From Mesaphorura yosii (taxonomy: Eukaryota > Arthropoda > Collembola > Poduromorpha > Tullbergiidae), in NCBI GenBank assembly GCA_009869945.1, contig WIXG01000102.1, positions 160,133 through 224,132 of the forward strand: a stretch of 64,000 bases of DNA, written 5' to 3'. Numbering within the stretch: the stretch's first letter is position 1; each line of letters starts with the position of its first letter. This document shows positions 56,101 to 64,000 of this stretch, one piece after another. The notes beneath the pieces were generated by a model that did no database searches, was not told where the DNA came from, and worked only from the letters and a program-made list of their open reading frames with translations. A program made the translations under genes and the position numbers.

Positions 56101-59100
56101 TTGGACTTGGACGTTCGGATCAGATCACACACAGCTTACAATAGAGCGCTGTAATAATGCACTGTGCTGCTGAAGTAAAGTTTCCCTTTCCATTTCTTGA
56201 TTAAATAAGAAAGTAGTAGGCATGGGAACATGTGAGACGGACTTTTTGCTTGTTTGTGAGTTCGTTGGCTACAAATTCTAATAACCCTTCTTTCCTTTCT
56301 GCTACTTCTGCAACGTTTCTCTCGTTTTTCCACGTTTCCTGAACTCGGAGAAAACTTTGCGATGAATCTCTGCCCGAAATCTGTCCAACCTTTCCTGTTT
56401 GGCTAGCAGTCTAATCAACTGTAGGAGACGCAGGATGCGAGAAGCACACGTCTCTTTTAAATACCACAAAGGATTCTTTCAAACTGCGATTACGAATTCG
56501 TGGAAGATGGTTATTTCCCCAACCATACAATGACAATTTCTTGAGTTCCAGGAAATGACTTGCTAGGCAGTTTAGAATGTCCATCAAGCAGCGGTCAAGA
56601 GTCCAAGCAGTTTCCTGTACCGTAGTGTAGTAACACACCTTCCTGTCCCACAGACGGTAATGAAGACAGATGGTTCCCATATGAGATTATACCCAGGGGA
56701 AAGAAAGATAAAGCCTTAATTATACATGTTGTTTACTCGGATCGGAGTTAGTATGGCCCAAGTGCGGCGGCGATGGTGGCTTAATCGTTGCTGTAGTGAA
56801 CTTTATCGCCATTCATGTAACCAAGTATTGTGAAACTCATACAAAGTGTTCAATTCGATGTTCCCAGCCAATACAAACTTACAAATCCACAGTCATTCAA
56901 AGCAACAACTGGCTGGCGATTGAATGGAATTGTTTTCTCCAGAAAGCACTCCAAAGCAGAGCTGGTTTCATTTGACTGTGGATTCAATTGAAAAATTGAA
57001 TAAGGAAATGTGTTGAATATTTACACTGGGTTAAAATGCATCCCTTGTGGTTTCCTGAATTTCTTTGTTGACACTATTTATGAGGTGATTGTGTTATGTC
57101 AAGCGTGCAGGTACACCATCGCGATGCGCGTGCTTGCTTTCTACTACAGCCGCACGCTATAAAATGGTACGTAGCATTTGCGACTTGCAGACATTTTATT
57201 GCGCTCGAAGGAATTCCTGCTACAGCGACGAAAGAGGTCCTTTCCTGTCTACGTCTTAATTTGGTCCCAAATTATGCAAACGCTGAATTATTTTCTTGGT
57301 GCGAACCTGAAAATGTGTGTCTGCCACCGACCGACCTAGGCTGCGAGTCGAAACCTTCCGTGAAGGCGGATGGACCAATGCCGACTCATTACTTGGTCTT
57401 TAATTTGTGTCGAACCGGCTTCTTCACAGAGACAATCGAATGAATGAGGTTATTCTGTGCAGTTGAGCGGCACAAAAGTCGAAGCCATAATTCGTGTATT
57501 TTTTGTTGCTGCAGCCAGACACAAATATTCTCTGACTGGTGCTTTCCGAATGGGCATGGTTCGAGAGTTCAAATTTGACACTTTTGGCACAGTGCCTTAT
57601 TGTTTTTTTTATATAAACCATGCATCGCAATCCTGTACACATTTTTTACCTTCAGTCTCCGCTGGCCTTTGAGCGCAAGGCCGGTCCGATGAATCTTGCT
57701 GCATTCTGGAACAGGAAAAGAAACTGGGAAACGTTAAAGCAACGAATTTGACACAGACCACCGCTATTAAATCAGGCCCGAGTCAATTTGCCAATTTTTA
57801 CTGTGCATTAAGCTTCAGATTGGGAAACTAGCGCATCTATGCAACCGATATGCTAATCAAGTAGGCGATTCATTTCCTTGTGAGTTTTAAGACTCATAAA
57901 ATCTCGTAAATTCTTATTCGTGCCACTGAACGATGTTTTTACGACCTCTCCATAAAACTGGTCTAGCGGAAAAGTTGAAGGGCAGGACGATGATTTGAAG
58001 TTTGAAGTTTTTACGGGCAGCGGCAGAAACCCAAATAAATTAATGACATTTCCAGTCTACTTCCACTCTGCATTCAATGATGTATTTATTCTAGTTTCTT
58101 GGTTGACCTGGGAGGAGTCGCTTTTCAGAAACCCGACCCAATTATATTTATTTCACTAAACCACAAGGCCGCAAGCACGAAATGACTAAATTCACTTTGC
58201 ATAATTTAGAACGTTGAGTGATTTCCGCAGCATATAAAATATGAAAAATGAGGTTGAGCTCAAGAACGCCAAAGAGGTTGAACAACGATGTTCGAATCCA
58301 GGCACAGCCTGCACTTACTTCATACGCGGAAGTTTCGCCGTCAAATAATGAAACTGGTTGACCTATCTAAATTAATAGAAGATTTTATGGAGACATAAAA
58401 CATATTGGGAAGAGTCTCAGAATGATCTTAATAAATGTCATGTGCGTGAATCTAATAAGCGCGCGTACTTGTTCGATCGGCTCTTCAAAATGTTTGTTGC
58501 TTTCGAAACGAATATATACATACGACTGGCATTGTATACTGTCGAATCAATCAAACACGTCAGATACGATTATATAAACGTTTCCTCAGTGTACAAACAT
58601 AGGATTTGAAACCCTAGAAGCCATTGTGCAACGAGTTTTTTTTTCAAACTGGTTAGAATGAAACTATACGCTCTGACTATTATAAGTAAATCCAATCGGA
58701 TTAAATTCATATCTGAACAATTAGCTCGGCACTTAGCACCCAGGACGTGGGTTCGCCTGCCTCGGCCTAATAAAGAGGTTTCTGGTTACAAATCCAACAG
58801 AACAATAGAGAAACGAGTGCAATTAAAAACATGTGAGATTTTTCGCAAGTGCTTCTTCCAGGTACAATTAAATAAAGCGGCTTCACCTTAACACTTGGAC
58901 CAAGCATCTTATTTACTTAACCGAATGCTGTATCTCCGCGACTCCACAAATCTGATAATTAGCTACGCCAATGCATGCTCAGATTTTCACAATTCTATTT
59001 ACTTCTCTTGCAGGTCATGAGACGCGAGAGCGTGAGTCCGAATACCCGTTCTTCATCAACACCGTATCGCCTACAAGTGAACAGCCGTCCACCTCTGCTG

Positions 59101-62100
59101 CAGCTCGCTCCAAACTAAGGGTATCCGCATCAGGCTCGAATTTATTAGGGACAGGCAGCAGAGAACTCGTTACTGGAGGCTCCTCTTCCCCAAATCCATC
59201 CTCGGGAGGTGCACGACGCGCGACCAGTGCGAGTCACAGAAGGCGACTGCGAGATTCAGCCACACCTGTCTCGACTGCCAGCAGTGGAAATCCTTCGAGG
59301 ACTCTTCTTGTTCCATTACTTGGTGCTCATAGTAACAGTGATACCTTACCTTCGACATCAGCCAACCTTCCGTCTTGCAGTACAAGCGCCAGTTACCTAA
59401 CCCAGGGTTCGGGAGCAACTCTTGGGCCGGCAGGAGCCTCCGCCTCGGCCAAACTCTCAGAAAATCGCATTCAACCTGCACTTGCCGGACCAAGCGGCGT
59501 CAGCACAGCTGCGTCGTCCAACCGAGAAGTTGTCCTTGCGAAACCCTTGTCGACAGCATGGCAAACGGCGTTAAGTAGTGCGACTGCGATGAGTGCCAAC
59601 AAAAGAAGGGTTCAGCGAAGGGGGAAGGTCATTCCCGACCGACCCCCTCGGGCGCTGTTCTGCTTGTCACTCAATAATCCGGTCAGGAAACTGTGCATTG
59701 ATGTGGTGGAATGGAAGTAAGACATTGACGCACTAAGCATAGCGACGGTTCACAGTTGCAGTTATGCGCTTCGGGACAGCCAGTGCGCATTGTCAAAAAT
59801 CCTAGACGAAGGGACAGTTTCATGCACTCCGGCAAGATTTATTACGAAGAGTGAAACTTTAACCGGTTAATGGAAGGAATTGCAGCGCAGAGATCATTTA
59901 TCTTTCGCACAAAGAGATGCGAGCAATACTTAAAATCGTCCAAAGTTTACCAAAACCGAAAGTACATGCATTATGATTTTTGTTTCCACTTTCTACGACT
60001 TTGCAATCTTTTCTTGAGCAAGTTGCAAAATGTACTTGAAGTACTTCTATTCTACTCCACTTCTTTTTGTTTTTAAACGTAATCCCGTAGCATGCCCTGC
60101 GATAACAACTTCTGTTCCTTCCGTTTTGTTGGTTGTTTTCTTCCTGCTTGCAGTCGGCACGACTTTTTTCCTGGTTCCACAAGCACCGGCTGTCCTTCCA
60201 CCGTACGACCACATAGATGAACGATACAGTGCGTGGTTTGTAAGCTGTGTGCAGGATGAGCAAATTCAAGAAGTAAAAGTAAATCAAGCCGTGCTTCCAA
60301 GTTTTTTCGCTTTGGCTCCAACTTTTACTCTGCCGGTGAAAGATTTCATATAAAGTACTCATTTTATTGGTTGTATCGTGGCTGGCATTACCTCAACATA
60401 TTTGTTCTGGGTCTTATATGCCAGAATATTTATCTCACTATATGTGCTCAAAATTGAATCCTGAATCTGAAATTGAAGATGAGTGCTTTAAAAGTTGAGA
60501 TTCAAAATGAGGAAAAGGTGTGCTAATGAAAGAGAGAATCTCATTAATTAACTAATTGACGAAGTTCTGAAATCAGAGCAGCTGAACTGTGGACCAATTT
60601 CCATAACTGGCTGACTGAGTAATCAAATAATTGCATCTTAATATATACAGGCCGTTCGAGTACCTGATCTTGCTGACCATTTTCGCCAACTGTGTGGCCT
60701 TAGCTATAGTTACACCTTATCCAAACGGAGACACAAATGCTACTAACGGAGTACTGGTAATTAAGGCTACATTTAGCCAACAAAAGCAAAACTATTCTGG
60801 TTTCTGACTTCCGCGCTTTCACTTTCGCAGGAATATGTAGAGTATATTTTTATGGCAATTTTTACACTTGAGTGCATAATGAAAATTATTGCGTCTGGAT
60901 TCGTGAGCCATCCAGGCTCTTACCTCAGAAACGGATGGAATTTCCTCGATTTCATCATCGTCGTCATTGGGTAAGTTAAACGATGCGGGTAAAGTTTCGC
61001 ATTTGATCACTACACTCCTTTGACCTGTGTCGGCATTTTAGAGCGATAAGCACTGCAATTCAGTCAATGACAACTGATGGCTTTGATGTGAAAGCCCTTC
61101 GAGCATTCCGTGTCCTGCGACCTTTGAGACTTGTTTCTGGCGTGCCAAGTACGTACTTCACGTAAATGTCAAGTCGAGTGCAGCGGTGCCTGCCAACGCG
61201 CCAACGTACTTGCATTTAATGATATTTTTCATCCAAGGTTTACAAGTCGTCATGAATTCAATTCTCCGTGCCATGGTGCCTTTACTGCATATCGCTCTTC
61301 TTGTAATTTTCGTAATAATCATTTACGCTATCATTGGACTGGAGCTTTTCTCTGGAGTCCTGCACAAAAGTTGCTACAACAACGAAACAAGTAAATGCTA
61401 CACGAAATTTGGAGCATTGCGTTTTTAATCACAATATAATTTAATTTTGAAGACAAAATAATGGACGAGCCGCGAGCTTGTGGTGGTTCGTACCGTTGCG
61501 GAGAGGATTACGAGTGCAGAGAAATCTGGGAAGGGCCACATCACGGAATTGTCAATTTCGACAATTTCGGATTGGCGATGCTAACAGTTTTCCAGTGCAT
61601 CACACTTGAGGGCTGGACTGAAGTTATGTACTCTGTAAGTTCAGCCGTGCCGGAGTTCTAGGGACAGCTCACAAAATTCACTATTTGTCAATTGTCCCCA
61701 ACAGATACACGACGCGATTGGGAACACGTGGGCCTGGTCGTACTTTATTTCAATGGTAATCATCGGTGCATTTTTCGTGATGAACTTAATTCTCGGTGTC
61801 CTCAGCGGGTGAGTCAATTCTACCATTACTTTCTGTACTCGCCTGCCTTCAAAATGAGGGAATTCCACTGAAATTTCGTTTCACGAAGTAGTGGAACGAA
61901 GTCCCGAGGATGCAATAGAGAAAGCTCATGAGATTTGTGTTTCTGGCATGTTTGCACAGTGAGTTCTCAAAGGAAAGAGAAAAGGCCAAGGCGAGAGGCG
62001 ATTTCCACAAATTACGCGAGAAGCAACAGATTGAAGAGGATTTGAGAGGATACTTGGATTGGATCACTCAAGCCGAAGACATTGAACCGGATGAAGAGAA

Positions 62101-63802
62101 AGGTACGAAGTCTCTACAATGTGTGTTGGCCAAGTCAAGGCGAGACACAAAAATCAAGAACGACATGAAGAATTCGTGCTCCTCAAACAATTAGGTTTAA
62201 AGTTTCTAAAGGTCAAGTACTACTCGAGGCCTTGATCTGAGATTTCTGGAAGCAAAAGCTAAACTTTAGACCGCTTTAGTGCCGTTGTCACGGTCACAAG
62301 AGTCAAAAGACGTCATAAGGTTTCAAGTATTCTAATTCCACAATTAGAATTAGCACCAACGTTGATTATAAGCAGAATTCCAGCGATACCCACGCCTACG
62401 TGGATTAATGTAATTGGAGCTTTTCTCTTATAACGATTTATTCAAGCGCGACAGCTGCTGGCAAATTGTCTGTGCATGTCGATTGTTCTCTGCGGTTAAC
62501 CAGCTGCGTCTATTACTCTTCACAGCCAAGCGAGGCGGCGAAATGGAATCCTCCGACAAAGGCGAAGATGGAGAGGGAATCGCCGAAAAGATGCCGTGCT
62601 TCGTGGCCAACAAAAGGGCCTGCGAAAGGTATGCGAATTATTTTACTGCCAATGAGCGATGAGGTGCTAGTTGTTTTACTTCTTGCATCTATCCGACACT
62701 TGGTCGTCTTGTGTGACTTTCGAAACTAGGCTCAGTACTATTTAGCGTCTTTGCCAACAATCTTGTGGGCTTCTGCCTGGGTCTGAGACGCTCCATATGC
62801 AGCATCATCAAAACAAAATGTAGTAATAGGCTTATGTAATTTCATGCGAGGGCGAAGACTTCTCCTTTTGATAAAATAATAATAACACATAATCTTCAAT
62901 CATATGGCCCAGCCATCAAAGAAAGAGCCATTCTCTAGAATTGCTTTGAGACAGGGGCTTAAAGAAGCGGACACAGTTTCTTGGAGAAAGTCACAAACAA
63001 ATAAAGACGGATAATATGTCATGCTGCCTCCGCGAAGCCAAAAGCATATTGCGGTCTTCTCATATTCTTATTCAAGTACTTACTCCGTTTCTTCCTTAAA
63101 AGAAAATACAAGCGAAATAGAAAATTAAAGGGTGATATTTAGCTTTCATAGTGTGACTTATGGAGGTGATTTTTCTGTACCTACGAACACAATAAATGTT
63201 TTCAATAGCTTCCAGACTTTAATCATACGTAGGAATAGTTTCAATTCCTTGAATTTTATGGGTTGCCAAAGTATTAAATTCGAAATCCCGTCAAACGTCG
63301 AAAATACAAATCTAGTGAACAATATTCTAGTGCATTCATGAAATCACATTCCGTACGCGGCTATTATTTGGTAAACTTTCTGAAGAATACGCAGCATTCA
63401 ATCAATTTTCTCAAATAATCCTGATTCCCTTGAGAATGTCTGATTAAATGAAGATATCAACAAGTTTCTTTCATATTTGTTGTGTTTGTTAACACGAAAA
63501 TACGAGAGGATATGAGTCTACTTGATTCAATTAGCTTTTCGATTAAATTTCCTGGAGTACTCGACACGCGTGCCGTTGAACTCTGCTCTCTTTTTTTTTG
63601 GGTGTATTTTGCATGCTCTTCCAGGCGAAGGTTGCAAAATTATTTTTTTATTACAGGATGAATCGACGAATGCGACGTGCTTGTCGGAAAGCTGTAAAAT
63701 CACAAGCATTTTATTGGCTCATTATCATTCTTGTCTTTCTCAATACGATTGTACTCGCAACCGAATACTACGGACAGCCGCCTTGGCTCGACGAGTTTCA
63801 AG
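53122..63802 (+). CDS. Voltage-gated L-type (Cav1) calcium channel alpha1 subunit, N-terminal part, partial
   Basis: Pore-forming plasma-membrane subunit; only the N-terminus, repeat I, the I-II linker and IIS1 lie inside the window. Exons: 53122-53167, 59014-59716, 60651-60756, 60831-60970, 61042-61148, 61238-61390, 61453-61634, 61705-61808, 61960-62102, 62526-62628, 63657-63802; 644 residues so far, continuing past the edge. A Ser/Ala-rich N-terminus ends in the conserved [33 protein letters not shown]. Repeat I has an S4 with regularly spaced basic residues ([13 protein letters not shown]), pore [10 protein letters not shown] with the selectivity glutamate, and S6 [16 protein letters not shown]. 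The linker carries the beta-subunit AID site, [18 protein letters not shown]. The AID and pore blocks match Cav1 (insect Ca-alpha1D) rather than Cav2 or Cav3. The first exon ([15 protein letters not shown]) joins in phase across a 5.8-kb intron; an in-frame ATG at 58971 is an alternative start. Confidence 0.93.
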
Positions 63803-64000
63803 GTAAGCATTAATCATCAGTCTGCGCATGTCGTTAATCATCAACTCGATGCGCTGAGAGGAATTTCCACAAACGAGTTCGGACGATTCCGACAGCCAAC
63901 AATAAAGTCTTTGTAAAGCAAATGGGAACCGTGCGAGCTTTTTGCTTGTGATTATGAGGACATAAAACATTTATTGCTCTTGCTTCGACCCCCCCCCCTA

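Noticed and set aside
57096-57443. 115-codon plus-strand frame in the calcium-channel intron
   Set aside because: No recognisable domain, no splice partners, and no phase match to the channel exons.
58288-58310. TTCGAATCC segment resembling a tRNA T-loop
   Set aside because: The flanks do not form the required T-stem and no A-box lies at the right distance on either strand.
59170-59493. 107-codon minus-strand frame
   Set aside because: It is antisense to the Ser/Ala-rich exon of the calcium channel and has no recognisable features.

Overview
The window is animal nuclear DNA. Genes are split by GT-AG introns, most of them 60-100 nt long. TATA/initiator promoters, AATAAA signals and long AT-rich spacers are present. 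The gene set (tandem MOXD1-type copper monooxygenases, a KDM7/PHF8-type demethylase, a cytosolic sulfotransferase, DCP1, and a Cav1-type calcium channel whose conserved blocks look like the arthropod Ca-alpha1D), together with a TCAGT initiator, suggests an arthropod, perhaps a crustacean or another non-insect lineage. The species cannot be named from the sequence. No bacterial operon, CRISPR array, rRNA operon or convincing tRNA was seen.

Layout. 1-18.2 kb: gene-poor, with a 49-bp tandem repeat, two probable foldback elements and a few orphan TATA/initiator sites. 18.4-24.3 kb (+): two tandem nine-exon DBH-like (MOXD1-type) monooxygenase genes with matching intron positions and phases. 24.3-30.8 kb: no gene seen, except the probable 3' UTR of the next gene. 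30.8-35.7 kb (-): a 14-exon PHD + JmjC histone demethylase of the KDM7/PHF2/PHF8 family. 36.4-37.7 kb (-): a four-exon cytosolic sulfotransferase with a clear TATA + TCAGT promoter. 39.2-47.9 kb (-): an eight-exon DCP1 decapping activator with an RGG-rich N-terminal extension and a 5.8-kb intron. 48-53.1 kb: no gene seen. 53.1-63.8 kb (+): the first eleven coding exons of a Cav1-type (L-type) calcium channel alpha1 subunit, running off the right edge.

I built the exon models by hand from splice consensus and protein-family similarity, and I checked that reading phase is kept through every junction. Summed coding lengths are multiples of three for the five complete genes (601, 621, 1220, 352 and 618 residues). 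The genes are not an obvious functional cluster, apart from the tandem monooxygenase pair. That pair shares a 15-bp near-identical upstream motif and a TTGCGCAA palindrome, which suggests partly shared regulation. I found no convincing undescribed system. The best leads are those shared upstream motifs, the different C-termini of the two monooxygenases, the DCP1 RGG extension, the foldback elements, and unresolved open frames in the large DCP1 intron.
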